The notes: generated by a model not told the origin, from the letters alone. 64,000 nucleotides of DNA from Ensifer sp. USDA 6670 (GCA_000421085.1 ATWE01000006.1:186001-250000), one strand, 5' to 3'. Positions 17,357 to 26,177 are shown, numbered from the stretch's first letter. Numbers and translations are program-made.

Positions 17357-18034
17357 ATGCTTGTCAGGTTGACCGTGCAGACGATCGTCTGGTTCGGGTT
17401 TATCGGAGCCATCCTCTTTCTCTCGGCCGGAACGCTCGCCTGGCCGGCGGCGTGGATCTACCTGTTCCTCATGCTTGCGCTTTCGTTCTTCGTCGGGCTC
17501 CTCCTTGCCCGGCACGATCCTGCGCTGCTCAAGGAAAGACTGGCCGCCCCCATCCAGGAGGGCCAGCCCTTGGCCGATAAGGTGCTCCTTTCGGTGATCC
17601 TCCTGTTCCTTGTCGCCGGCTTCGCCTTCATGGCGCTCGATGCCGCGAGATTCAAATGGTCTTCCATGCCGGTCTGGGTGCAGGCTCTGGGCGCGCTGCT
17701 CGTCGTCCTCTCCGTCGGATTCAGCTATCGGACATTGCGCGAAAACAGCTTCGCATCCCCGGTCGTCAAGGTGCAGTCGGAGCGTGCGCAAAGCGTGATC
17801 ACCACGGGACCCTATCGTTATGTCCGTCATCCCTTCTATACGGGCAGCCTTCTCTTCGTCGCCGCGACCTCCTTGTTCCTGGGCTCCTGGTGGGGGTTGC
17901 TCGTGGCACTCGGACTGGCGGCATTGCTCGCGGTCCGGATCGGCATAGAGGAAAAGGCACTGCGCGCCGGCCTCGCCGGCTACGGTGCCTATGCGGAACG
18001 CGTGCGCTACCGGCTCGTGCCCTACGTATGGTAG
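17357..18034 (+). CDS. Isoprenylcysteine carboxyl methyltransferase-like membrane protein
   Basis: Integral membrane protein, 225 aa, related to ICMT / phospholipid methyltransferases. Four or five hydrophobic segments are visible. The family motif for SAM and membrane binding is present: GPYRYVRHPFYTGSLL, followed by EEKALRAGLAGYGAYAERVRYRLVP. In bacteria the methyl acceptor of this group is generally unknown. The ATG at 17357 (GGAGC site) starts directly at the first helix; an in-frame ATG at 17219 would add 46 basic residues without a clear ribosome site. No operon partner. Confidence 0.82.
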   Translation: MLVRLTVQTIVWFGFIGAILFLSAGTLAWPAAWIYLFLMLALSFFVGLLLARHDPALLKERLAAPIQEGQPLADKVLLSVILLFLVAGFAFMALDAARFKWSSMPVWVQALGALLVVLSVGFSYRTLRENSFASPVVKVQSERAQSVITTGPYRYVRHPFYTGSLLFVAATSLFLGSWWGLLVALGLAALLAVRIGIEEKALRAGLAGYGAYAERVRYRLVPYVW

Positions 18035-18097
18035 TCGATCCGGCCGTTCGCCGTTGACTCCTCCGATGATGAGAGGAGAATGACATCTTCCGCGTCA

Positions 18098-18150
18098 CTA
18101 CAGTGCCGCGCGTTCTGCCGGACGCCCGAAGGCCGCTGTAGCACTTTGAA
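18098..18150 (-). repeat. Short palindromic repeat (CTACAGCG...CGCTGTAG type)
   Basis: Read on the minus strand it runs AAAGTGCTACAGCGGCC to GCGCGGCACTGTAG, a diverged copy of the module at 35845-35899 (AAGCGCTACAGCG to CGCGGCGCTGTAG). Both lie in intergenic spacers. Confidence 0.55.
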
Positions 18151-18219
18151 GCGCTGCGCTTTCTTCTTCAGTCCGAACGGCTTAGGGGAGACTGCAGCAG
18201 GATGGAAGAGGCGCCTACG

Positions 18220-18690
18220 ATGACGATCGCCAGGAGACTTCAGGACTATATCGACAGCGAAGGGATCGCCTACGACACCCTCGCGCATCACCGTACCGCA
18301 ACCACCAGTCAGACTGCCGAAGCCGCCCATGTGCCGGGCAGCAGGCTCGCCAAATCCGTGGTCGTTCACCACGAGATGGGCTATGCGCTCGCCGTGGTGC
18401 CGGCCACGCACCGGGTCGAGCTCTCCACGCTGCAGGATGTCATGAACCGCCGTCTCGGCCTCGCCTCGGAGGAGGAGGTCAGCGAGCTCTTCAACGATTG
18501 CGAGACCGGAGCCGTCCCGCCCATCGGGGAGGCCTATGGCGTGCCGGTCATTCTCGACGAGAGCCTCGACAGGGCAAACGACATCTATTTCGAGGGCGGC
18601 GACCACAGGACGCTCGTGCATATGAGCGGCACCAATTTCCGCAACCTGACGAAGGATGCGCGGGTCGCCCGGTTCAGCCATCCGTCGTAA
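18220..18690 (+). CDS. YbaK/EbsC-type aminoacyl-tRNA deacylase
   Basis: A 156-residue YbaK/ProRS-associated-domain protein that would hydrolyse mischarged aminoacyl-tRNA in the cytoplasm. The domain spans nearly the whole protein (AEAAHVPGSRLAKSVVVHHE, with the conserved catalytic-type Lys in AKSVVV, then GAVPPIGEAYGVPVILDE). Which mischarged tRNA it clears (Pro-type editing by YbaK, Ala by ProX, others) cannot be told from sequence alone. The start at 18220 has GGAAGAGG upstream; an in-frame ATG at 18202 is possible. Confidence 0.82.
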   Translation: MTIARRLQDYIDSEGIAYDTLAHHRTATTSQTAEAAHVPGSRLAKSVVVHHEMGYALAVVPATHRVELSTLQDVMNRRLGLASEEEVSELFNDCETGAVPPIGEAYGVPVILDESLDRANDIYFEGGDHRTLVHMSGTNFRNLTKDARVARFSHPS

Positions 18691-18808
18691 GCCGGGCCGC
18701 TTGTTCGGCGGCAGGCCCGATCGGGTGAAGATACGGGGTGGTTCGAAACGTGCCTCAAGGCGCGCTTCAATCCGGCTGCGTCATCCGTACCTCCGGCGAT
18801 GCGCACCC

Positions 18809-19954
18809 TCATCGGAAACGCAGGTTTTCCTTGGTGAGATCTCCGACCGATGAGCAACCCATCAGTTTCATGCCGCGTTCGATTTCGATGCGCATCAGTT
18901 CCAGCGCCCGTTCGACGCCGGCCTGTCCTGCCGCAGCGAGCGGGAAGAGATAGTAGCGGCCGAGCCCGACCGCCTTCGCTCCCAGCGAGAGCGCCTTGAG
19001 CACATGGGTGCCGCGCTGGACGCCGCCGTCCATCATCACATCTATTCTGTCCCCGACCGCCTGGACGATCTCGTCAAGCTGGTCGAATGCGGCGCGTGAA
19101 CCGTCAAGCTGCCGCCCGCCGTGATTGGAGAGCACGATTCCGGTGCAGCCGATCTCGACCGCCCGCTTGGCATCCTCGACCGAAATCACGCCTTTCAGGC
19201 AAAACTGGCCACCCCAGTGCTGCACCATCTCGGCGACGTCATCCCACGACATCGACGGATCGAGCATCTCGGTGAAGTAGCGGCTTATCGACATCGCGCC
19301 GCGGCCCATATCGACATGGTTTTCCAGCTGCGGCAGCCGGAACGGCTCATGGCGAACATAATTGACCGCCCAGGACGGCTTGATCGCAAATTGCGTGATG
19401 CCGGCGAGATTGAGCCTGAAGGGAATGGCAAACCCCGTCCGCTTGTCGCGCTCGCGATTGCCGCCGGTGATGCTGTCTACCGTCAGCATCATCACCTCGA
19501 TCCCGGCCTGCTTTGCGCGCGCCATCATCTCGCGGTTCAATCCGCGGTCCTTGTGGAAGTAGAACTGGTAGACCTGTGGGCCGTCGCAAATCTGCCGGGC
19601 TTCTTCCAGACTGACGGTCCCGAGCGAGGAGACACCGAACATGGTCCCGTATTTCGCCGCCGCTGCCGCCACCGCACGTTCACCCTGATGATGAAAAAGA
19701 CGCTGAAGCGCCGTCGGCGAGCAATAGACGGGCATCGCCAGCCTTTGCCCCATGACCGTCACCGACATGTCGATATCGCCGACGCCGCGCAGGACGTTCG
19801 GAACCAGATCGCAGCCCTCGAACGCAGCCGTGTTGCGCCGGTAAGTGACCTCGTCATCGGCCGCGCCGTCGATGTAGTTGAAGATCGGCGACGGCAGGCG
19901 CCGTTTTGCCATGCGGCGGAAATCGTGGAAATTATAACAATCGTTTAGACGCAT
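18809..19954 (-). CDS. FMN-dependent alpha-hydroxy-acid dehydrogenase (L-lactate dehydrogenase family)
   Basis: Flavoenzyme of the LldD/glycolate oxidase family, 381 aa, oxidising an L-2-hydroxy acid, most likely L-lactate. Seen: N-terminal FNYIDGAADDEVTYRRN; SPTALQRLFHHQGE; catalytic His/Arg signature VLSNHGGRQLDGS; and FMN-phosphate binding region DGGVQRGTHVLKALSLGAKA. It has 381 residues, the usual length. The start MRLNDCYNFHDF at 19954 has GAGGGG upstream. It is monocistronic here. The exact acid substrate is not determinable. Confidence 0.87.
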   Translation of the reverse strand: MRLNDCYNFHDFRRMAKRRLPSPIFNYIDGAADDEVTYRRNTAAFEGCDLVPNVLRGVGDIDMSVTVMGQRLAMPVYCSPTALQRLFHHQGERAVAAAAAKYGTMFGVSSLGTVSLEEARQICDGPQVYQFYFHKDRGLNREMMARAKQAGIEVMMLTVDSITGGNRERDKRTGFAIPFRLNLAGITQFAIKPSWAVNYVRHEPFRLPQLENHVDMGRGAMSISRYFTEMLDPSMSWDDVAEMVQHWGGQFCLKGVISVEDAKRAVEIGCTGIVLSNHGGRQLDGSRAAFDQLDEIVQAVGDRIDVMMDGGVQRGTHVLKALSLGAKAVGLGRYYLFPLAAAGQAGVERALELMRIEIERGMKLMGCSSVGDLTKENLRFR

Positions 19955-20031
19955 CTGCCCCTCGAACCCGAACGGTCGAATCAATAGCACTTTTTCGATG
20001 GTACAATGAAGGTTCTGCGCGGCACCGGCGC

Positions 20032-20649
20032 TCAGTCCGTCGTCGAGCCCGCAATGATGGTGAGGCGCCGCACGGATGGTATGTGGACACTGAACAGGAA
20101 GACGCCCCACCATTCGGCGCCGTCATCGAAATAGTCGGATACCTCCGGTAGCCGCGCGTCGGACCAGTCGAGAATTTCGCTCCCGTTGAGCGGCGGCAAT
20201 ATGAAATCCCTGATCTCCCCGAACACCGCCTGCACTTCGCTGGGGCTGGCGCGGAGTGGATAGGGTGGATGCGAGAAGGCGTAGGCGAACTGCCCACCAA
20301 GTTCAGGACAAGAGCTTGCACCCGACATGATCTTCACGCCGTCGAGCGAGCTTAAAACGGGATTCGTCAACTGTAATCCATCGGCGGTTTTATAGCGGCC
20401 TAGCCTCAGCAAGCTGCCGCTGTCGAAATCGTACCAGTCGCCGAAGAACGCCTTTTCGGTAATGCGCCGGCTTCCTAGGCCGCGCAGTTTCTCGGCATCG
20501 AATCGTTGGAAGTGGCGCAATGCCTGCGGGACTGCCGAAAGGATCTCCTCCTGCGTACCGCCTGCATTCTCGAAGATCGCGAAATCGAGCACGCCCAGCA
20601 TTTCATCGAAGCGCTCAAAGGCAGGCGGTAGCTTCTCGATCCGGTTCAT
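20032..20649 (-). CDS. Uncharacterised protein
   Basis: A soluble 205-residue protein with no signal peptide or membrane segment and no family I recognise. It contains conserved-looking aromatic patches (FFGDWYDFDSGSLLRLGRY, FAYAFSHPPYPLRASP, YFDDGAEWWGVFLFSV). It lies 77 bp upstream of the hydroxy-acid dehydrogenase gene on the same strand. It marks the beginning of a less conventional stretch extending to the tRNA at 26.6 kb. Protein-like composition and length make it credible as a gene. Confidence 0.6.
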   Translation of the reverse strand: MNRIEKLPPAFERFDEMLGVLDFAIFENAGGTQEEILSAVPQALRHFQRFDAEKLRGLGSRRITEKAFFGDWYDFDSGSLLRLGRYKTADGLQLTNPVLSSLDGVKIMSGASSCPELGGQFAYAFSHPPYPLRASPSEVQAVFGEIRDFILPPLNGSEILDWSDARLPEVSDYFDDGAEWWGVFLFSVHIPSVRRLTIIAGSTTD

Positions 20650-20858
20650 TTGCCTGTTTTAGGGCGCTGCCATGATAACTGCAACCGGCGGCAGAGGAGA
20701 CGAGGATGGCTCGGGGCGTCAGAACGATTCAGCTTCTTCGGTGTCCAAGCGGAGAACCGCGCACACTTTCCCTGTCCCGCTCCAGCCTGGCAGCATTCGC
20801 CATTTCTCCTCGTCGGTACCCTTCCCCGTGGGCAATCGCGCCTGGTACGTCGCAGCCA

Positions 20859-21347
20859 CTATTCCAGCACTACGACCGCTTCCACTTCGAAGAGCATGGG
20901 GTCGATTGCAAGCTTTGGAACGGGAATCAAAGTCTGCGCCGGCAGCGCCTCGCCGAACATTTCCTTGACGTTCCTGGTCAGCACCTCAAGCTTGGACATG
21001 TCGTGATCGACGACGAAGACAGTGAGCTTGGCGACCTGACCCGGCTTGGCACCAAGCGCATCCAGAGCCGTGCGCAAATTTGCATAGGCCTGCTGGACTT
21101 GGTCAGCGAAGTCGGGCGACAAGGCTCCCTTGCTGTCTTGGCCGCCCTGTCCCGAGATATAGGCCACCCGGCCCTCGCGGGGCACGATCACTGCCGTGCT
21201 ATAGCCATTCGGCGTCGGGTCGTAGAGGTTTTGCGGATTGACGATGGTCAGCTTGAGATCATTTTCATTCGCTGTCGTCGCAGTGGGAACGCCCATGGTC
21301 ATGATGATTAGCCCTCCGATAAGCAGATGCGTGATTGCGCGTGACAT
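20859..21347 (-). CDS. Exported RidA/YjgF-family protein
   Basis: A 162-residue RidA (YjgF/YER057c/UK114) family protein with an apparent signal peptide (LLIGGLIIMTMGVPTATTAN), so probably periplasmic, unlike the cytosolic imine deaminases. The trimeric-fold core is clear (YISGQGGQDSKGALSPDFAD, QAYANLRTALDALGA, LIPVPKLAIDPMLFEVEAV). The position equivalent to the catalytic Arg of RidA (PARS in E. coli) reads PAQT, so classical 2-iminoacid deaminase activity is unlikely. It is divergent from a tetR gene with an operator between, so it is probably the regulated target. Confidence 0.78.
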   Translation of the reverse strand: MSRAITHLLIGGLIIMTMGVPTATTANENDLKLTIVNPQNLYDPTPNGYSTAVIVPREGRVAYISGQGGQDSKGALSPDFADQVQQAYANLRTALDALGAKPGQVAKLTVFVVDHDMSKLEVLTRNVKEMFGEALPAQTLIPVPKLAIDPMLFEVEAVVVLE

Positions 21348-21430
21348 GTCTTTCTCTCGGCTGCGGGGACTGCGCGCAATGTAGCCTCGCCGCCTCCACG
21401 ATTGAACTTCAGCTCATTGCCGTACGTTCC

Positions 21431-21476
21431 GACTCGTACGATGTACTATTCGATCGCATCGTACGTCGTACGAGTC
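21431..21476. promoter_or_regulatory. Nested palindromic operator between ridA-like and tetR-like genes
   Basis: GACTCGTACGA (21431-21441) and TCGTACGAGTC (21466-21476) are perfect inverted repeats. Inside lies a second pair, CGTACGATG (21435-21443) and CATCGTACG (21457-21465). A further CCGTACG occurs at 21420-21426. The arrangement, between divergent genes and 68 bp from tetR, is what a TetR-family operator pair looks like. Confidence 0.7.
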
Positions 21477-21543
21477 AACCTTCAGGATCGACTTTCACAG
21501 GCTCCTCGGGTTAAATCTGCATTCTGATTAGCAAGGAAGACGG

Positions 21544-22239
21544 ATGACGGCCAAACGCAGCGGCGCCCGGAGCAAACGGCCTCAACGGACAGGTATATCG
21601 CCTCCGATGCCGGAGGCGCCCAGTGAACCGTCCCTCTCCCGGCAGCGGATCGTGGCGGCCGCGGTAGAACTGCTGGACGCCAAGGGAATAGAAGAATTGA
21701 CCATGCGTCGGCTGGCCGATCGCCTCGGGTCGGGCGTGATGAGCCTGTATTGGCACGTCGACAACAAGGACGATGTCTTCGATCTGGCGCTCGACTCGGT
21801 GCTCGAATACCGCGGCGCACCGCAAATGGTTCAGTCTCAAGACTGGCGCGGAGAAGTCGCTCATATGCTCGAAGACTGGCGTGCCAGCATGCTGCGCCAT
21901 CCCTGGTCGGCATCGCTGCTGCCGCGCCGGGCGCTCGGCCCGAACATCCTCAGCCGCCTGGAACTGCTGAGCAGGACCTTGTCCAGAGCCGGTGTAGCCG
22001 ACGCAGATCTGAACGCCGCCATATGGTCGCTCTGGAATTATGTGATGGGTGCCACCATCACCCGGGCGAGCTTCGGCCTCTCGGACGAAGACAGGGCTGC
22101 GGCACAGCAGCGCGTCGCACGCCTCGGCGAACACTACCCGACGATCGAGCGCTCCCGTCTTCTGCTGGACGACGATTGGGACGGCGCCTTCAGGAAAGGC
22201 CTCGACTTCCTGCTCGACGGCCTCGCTCCGAGACAATGA
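21544..22239 (+). CDS. TetR-family transcriptional regulator
   Basis: A 231-residue TetR-type repressor. After a basic, proline-rich leader (about 30 residues) comes the HTH (SRQRIVAAAVELLDAKGIEE, LTMRRLADRLGSGVMSLYWH, residues about 32-80). The C-terminal ligand domain resembles the tetracycline-repressor C-terminal class (RHPWSASLLPRRALGP, WSLWNYVMGATITRASF). It probably represses itself and the divergent RidA-like gene through the palindromes at 21431-21476. The inducer is unknown. The long N-terminal leader may mean that an internal start (MPEAPSEPS, 21607) is used. Confidence 0.85.
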   Translation: MTAKRSGARSKRPQRTGISPPMPEAPSEPSLSRQRIVAAAVELLDAKGIEELTMRRLADRLGSGVMSLYWHVDNKDDVFDLALDSVLEYRGAPQMVQSQDWRGEVAHMLEDWRASMLRHPWSASLLPRRALGPNILSRLELLSRTLSRAGVADADLNAAIWSLWNYVMGATITRASFGLSDEDRAAAQQRVARLGEHYPTIERSRLLLDDDWDGAFRKGLDFLLDGLAPRQ

Positions 22240-22797
22240 GCGTTCGTCATTTTCCGGCCGAGACGGCGCCGCCACACCGCCCCAGGTATGGCGATGCTTG
22301 TGTTGCTGTCTCATGGCATTCGCTCGTCACGCAGCGTCCGAGGTCGCCGAGACAGTCAGGAGGATCTCTCCGCGATCGGCTCTGGTCTGTTTCCATTCCT
22401 CGTACGTCTGTTCGACTTGCTCGAATCGCTCGCGCGGCGACCCTCCCTTAGATCGCGCAGCCTCTGCAGGTCGATTTCCACGGGCGCGGCGATCATCCGC
22501 GCTGGATCAGCCCCCACCTGGGCGGCGGCCATGAGGCCACCAATCGCCGATGCTTCATGTTCGGCATCAAAAGTCGACGCGATGGCTGCCTTTCGGGCAG
22601 AGGCAACAGCTGCCTCTGTGACCGACAAGAGGGCGCTGTTCTGTCTACTCTCGGTATTCGTGTGCACCTAAGGTCGCATGCGAGACCCACCGAGATGACC
22701 GGGGTCTCGCAATTGAACGCTCCTAACTCACTCAGAGCGTCCAGCCGCCACCGCCGCCTTGGTGAATGGTAGACACCAGCGCTCATTACGATCGCTT
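22240..22797. other. 558-bp stretch without a confident gene
   Basis: Lies between the tetR-type gene and the convergent hydrolase gene. A minus-strand frame (22356-22667, GTG start, about 103 codons) has alanine-rich, protein-like composition for its first 70 residues (TEAAVASARKAAIASTFDAE) and then turns arginine/serine-rich, as in an out-of-frame read. I recognise no family and see no good ribosome site. It may be a decayed gene. Confidence 0.3.
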
Positions 22798-23574
22798 TCA
22801 TCGCGATGCCTCCGTAGCCGCCTTCTCGATCAGCCCGGCGACGGGTTCGGGATTCGAAACCATCACAACATGAGAAGCACCCTTGACTACCACGGTATCC
22901 CGCGATTGCGCCCGTGCAGCCATGAAGGCCAAGGCCTCCGGCGGTATGTTCTTGTCCCCGTCGCCGTAGATAAACCAACTTGGGATATTCTTCCACGCCG
23001 CTTCCGTTTCGGCCTCGTTCAGCGCCGCTTCTTCAATGGGTCTTTGCGTCGCTGCCATGAGCCTGGCTTCGGCTTCGGGGACGTCGGCGGCGAACTGCTC
23101 GTGGAACTTGTCCTGCCGGATGTAGAGATCCTTGCCTCCGCTCGACAGGGTGACTGGCGGAGCGAGGGTCGGACCAAGCGTGCTGCCGGGAAATTTGCCG
23201 GCGAGTTGCGCGGCGGTCTCGCCCGCATCCGGCGCGAAGGCCGCAACATAAACCAGCGCCTTGACGTTTGCATGGCCTTCGGCCGCTTCGCTGATGACGG
23301 AGCCGCCGTAGGAATGCCCTACTAGGATGACAGGCGATTTGATTGAGCCAAGGATGTCGGCGACGTCGCGGGCGTCATTTTTGACGCCACGCAACGGATT
23401 GGCGACAGCCACGACCGGATAGCCATCTTTCCCCAGGATTTTGACGACGCCGTTCCAGCTCGACGAATCCGCAAACGCGCCGTGAACCAGAACGATAGTG
23501 GGTTTGTCGGCTTGCGCATATGCATTGCCGAACGAAGCGCTGGCCATTGCCAAGGCTGCAAGCAGTATTTTCAT
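22798..23574 (-). CDS. Exported alpha/beta hydrolase
   Basis: An alpha/beta-hydrolase of 258 aa with a signal peptide (MKILLAALAMASASFGNAYA), so probably periplasmic. The active site is complete: oxyanion region VLVHGAFADSSSW, nucleophile elbow VGHSYGG, acid IYGDGDKNIPPE and His in KGASHVVMVS. It resembles the esterase/salicylate-esterase-like group often annotated as arylesterase or alpha/beta hydrolase. The substrate is unknown. It is the third gene after a P460 cytochrome gene and an SDR gene on the same strand, which may form a unit. Confidence 0.85.
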   Translation of the reverse strand: MKILLAALAMASASFGNAYAQADKPTIVLVHGAFADSSSWNGVVKILGKDGYPVVAVANPLRGVKNDARDVADILGSIKSPVILVGHSYGGSVISEAAEGHANVKALVYVAAFAPDAGETAAQLAGKFPGSTLGPTLAPPVTLSSGGKDLYIRQDKFHEQFAADVPEAEARLMAATQRPIEEAALNEAETEAAWKNIPSWFIYGDGDKNIPPEALAFMAARAQSRDTVVVKGASHVVMVSNPEPVAGLIEKAATEASR

Positions 23575-23657
23575 CTGATATGTCCTTCATGGTTGATCGA
23601 AAACGGCGGCTATGGTGGTCGTTCCAGATGATGCGAAGATCGGACTCGCGTCGGCGA

Positions 23658-24506
23658 TCAGCCGCACGTGCTGGTTTCCTGCGGGAAATCCGTGGACAGG
23701 CTCAGCTCTCGCCAGCGGCGGAGCTCTTCCAGTTTCGTACGATCGGCCTGCTCAATTGCCTCTATGGCATCGCTACCCAGCGGCAGGCGTAACGGTGGTC
23801 GATCCGTCGCAGCGACCTTGAGGATAACCTTCGCGGCCCGCGCTGGGTCGCCGGGTTGCCGGCCATTGTAGGCTCGCTGCATGCGAGCTGCGGCTCCCAC
23901 GACCTCGTCGTATTCGGACCTTCCGTTTTTCAGCAAAGTCGACGATCCGGCGAAATCGGTCCGAAAGCCCCCCGGCTCGATGACCGTGACCTTGACGCCG
24001 ATCAAGGCCATTTCCTGAGCAAGTACCTCGGAAAAACCTTCCACACCCCATTTCGCGGTCGAATACGCAGCGCGACCCGGAGCGCCTATGCGTCCGCCGA
24101 CCGACGAAAACTGGATGATGTGGCCGCGGCGCTGCTCGCGCATTATCGGGATGGCGGCCTTGGTCACGATGATCGTCCCGAAGAGGTTTGTCTCCAACTG
24201 CCTACGGAATTCATCAAGATCCGTATCTTCGACTGAATTGATATTGCCGTAACCGGCATTGTTGACGAGGACGTCAAGCCCGCCAAAGCTCTCCGTCGCC
24301 AGGCGGACTGCCGCTTGAGCGGCGGACGGATCGGTGACATCGAGCGCAGCGACCCGTACAGCTTCACCATAGCGCTCCGTGAGATCGGCCAGTTGCACGG
24401 GATCACGCGCCGTTGCGATGAGGCGGTGACCCGCGTCCAGGACCGCTTCGGATAAGGCACGGCCGATGCCTCGCGAACTTCCAGTGATCAGCCATCGTTG
24501 TGACAT
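23658..24506 (-). CDS. Short-chain dehydrogenase/reductase
   Basis: Classical SDR oxidoreductase, 282 aa. The Rossmann motif is ITGSSRGIGRAL, the NNAG motif is VNNAGYG, and the catalytic Ser-Tyr-Lys appear as QFSSVGG and YSTAKWGVEG. The TARDP segment after the second strand suggests NADP preference. The long C-terminal extension (about 40 residues) is common in this subgroup. It is encoded between the P460 and hydrolase genes on the same strand with about 40-80 bp gaps. The substrate is not inferable. Confidence 0.87.
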   Translation of the reverse strand: MSQRWLITGSSRGIGRALSEAVLDAGHRLIATARDPVQLADLTERYGEAVRVAALDVTDPSAAQAAVRLATESFGGLDVLVNNAGYGNINSVEDTDLDEFRRQLETNLFGTIIVTKAAIPIMREQRRGHIIQFSSVGGRIGAPGRAAYSTAKWGVEGFSEVLAQEMALIGVKVTVIEPGGFRTDFAGSSTLLKNGRSEYDEVVGAAARMQRAYNGRQPGDPARAAKVILKVAATDRPPLRLPLGSDAIEAIEQADRTKLEELRRWRELSLSTDFPQETSTCG

Positions 24507-24547
24507 GGACTTTTCCTTACTGGGCAGCAGCGCTGCCGATGCATTGC

Positions 24548-25060
24548 CTACAGCGCGAACCGCGTGAAGACGTAATCGTGCCCCTGAACGCGCGCCTCGT
24601 GGCAGGCGAAGCAGGTCTGGTGCTGAGCCTCATCGACCGGTTTGCCGTCGACAAACCGGCCGAAGCCCCATCCGCCGGTGGCTGCGTATTTCTTCGAATC
24701 CTTGACCATCACCTGGACGGTTGTCGCCGCGCCGGGAACGGATGCGGGTTCGAATTCGGGCGATTGCGCCCGCCTCCATGCGAGCTTGACGAGGACGGTG
24801 CCATCCGGAAACGGCAGTGCGCCAGCCCGATATGCGTCGATTGCAGCCGAGTTCCCCACGACGGCACGAAGCTCGTTCAGCGGGTGCGCTTCCAGCGCAG
24901 GAGCGACCAGCTCCCACCCCCGGTAGCCGTCGGGGATCGTCACGCCGTAGATCGGCGAGGCATTCGTCGCGGCCGGACCCGCGCCGGCGCCAAGCGCGGC
25001 TCCCGCGGCTCCGACCAATGTCGCTGCCAGCCCGGCCAGTGCGAGATTAGGGCGTCTCAT
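24548..25060 (-). CDS. Cytochrome P460-domain protein
   Basis: A 170-residue exported haem protein of the cytochrome P460 family. The signal peptide spans about residues 1-32 (LALAGLAATLVGAAGAALGA). A single haem-attachment motif CFACH lies near the C-terminus, and the family motif IPDGYRGWELVAP near the N-terminus. P460 proteins can oxidise hydroxylamine or bind NO, but many short homologues have unknown roles, and the cross-linking lysine cannot be confirmed by eye. It is encoded between a truncated hydrolase gene and an SDR gene. Confidence 0.8.
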   Translation of the reverse strand: MRRPNLALAGLAATLVGAAGAALGAGAGPAATNASPIYGVTIPDGYRGWELVAPALEAHPLNELRAVVGNSAAIDAYRAGALPFPDGTVLVKLAWRRAQSPEFEPASVPGAATTVQVMVKDSKKYAATGGWGFGRFVDGKPVDEAQHQTCFACHEARVQGHDYVFTRFAL

Positions 25061-25084
25061 CGCTATGTTCCTTCTGTCGAGTGG

Positions 25085-25740
25085 CTAAAAGCGGTCGACG
25101 TCGATGACTGCCTGGGCGAAGGCCTGAGGCGCCTCCTGCGGCAGGTTGTGCCCGATGCCGCCCGTGATCAGCCGGTGCTCATACTTGCCGGAAAATCTCT
25201 TGGCGTAGACGCTGGGGTCTGGATGGGGCGCGCCATTGGCGTCGCCCTCCATCGTAATCGTCGGCACACCGATCGTGGGAAACGTGGCAAGCTTCTTTTC
25301 CAAGTCATCGTATTCAGGTTCGCCATCGGCGAGACCGAGCCGCCACCGGTAGTTGTGGATGACAACATCGACATGGTCCGGATTCGCGAAGGCTGCCGCG
25401 CTCAGCGCGAAGGTGGTATCGTCGAACCTCCATTGCGGAGAGGCGAGCTGCCAGATGAGCCTAGCGAAGTCGCCGGTGTTTTTCGCGTAACCGGCACGGC
25501 CACGTTCGGTAGCGAAATAGTACTGGTACCACCACTGGAGCTCGGCCTTTGGCGGCAGTGGAGCCTCGTTCGCCGCTTGGCTGCCGATCAGATAACCACT
25601 GACTGATACCATCGCCTTGCAGCGATCCGGCCAGAGCGCGGCAACGATGTTGGCGGTCCGTGCGCCCCAGTCGTAGCCGGCGACGACGGCCTTCCGGATT
25701 CCGAGGGCATCCATCAACGCGATGACGTCGACGCCGAGCG
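25085..25740 (-). pseudogene. 5'-truncated alpha/beta hydrolase (epoxide hydrolase/dehalogenase type)
   Basis: Encodes only the C-terminal two-thirds of a haloalkane-dehalogenase/epoxide-hydrolase-like enzyme. The nucleophile elbow VVAGYDWGARTA (Asp nucleophile) and the C-terminal GGIGHNLPQEAP (His) are present. The N-terminal lid-proximal portion with the oxyanion HGxP motif is absent. Upstream the frame runs at once into the fragment of an unrelated gene on the other strand, with no ribosome site. Family members are normally about 290-330 aa, against about 218 here. The missing part must have been removed by a deletion or rearrangement near 25740. Confidence 0.75.
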
Positions 25741-26177
25741 CAGAGCTCCACAAGGCACCCTACGAACTGCTCAGCACGCCGCTTACACTTTCGCTTATTG
25801 AAGGCTTGGCAGCAGTTGGCCGGGTCACGGAAGCGTTGGCGCTCGTGGACGAGACGATTCAGTCGGTCGAGGCGAACGGTGATCTGTGCTATTCGGCGGA
25901 GTTGCTTCGTGTGAAGGGCGGCCTTGTGCTTGCTGCATCGCAATCTAACAGCGACGACGCAGCAAAGTGCCTGACGCGGTCGCTTGAGGTTAGCCGCTGT
26001 CAGGGCGCGCGGGCATGGGAGTTGCGCACCACGACCTGCCTGGCGGCGCTCCTGGCCGATCGCGATGAACGCGAGAGTGCCCGAGAGCTGCTTCAACCCG
26101 TGTTCGAGCAGTTCGTGAAAGATCCAAACTCTGCCGACCTGAAATCTGCGGCTCGCCTGCTTGCAACATTGGGCTAG
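25740..26177 (+). pseudogene. 3' fragment of a TPR-containing ATPase/cyclase-type regulator
   Basis: About 145 codons that look like the very C-terminus of the large adenylate-cyclase/AAA-TPR regulators common in rhizobia: AVGRVTEALALVDETIQSVE, AELLRVKGGLVLAAS, AKCLTRSLEVSRCQGARAWE and the terminal SADLKSAARLLATLG. The parent proteins are around 900-1100 residues; the cyclase and ATPase portions are gone. The fragment begins where the divergent truncated hydrolase also begins, so the two genes share one breakpoint. It is probably non-functional. Confidence 0.7.
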
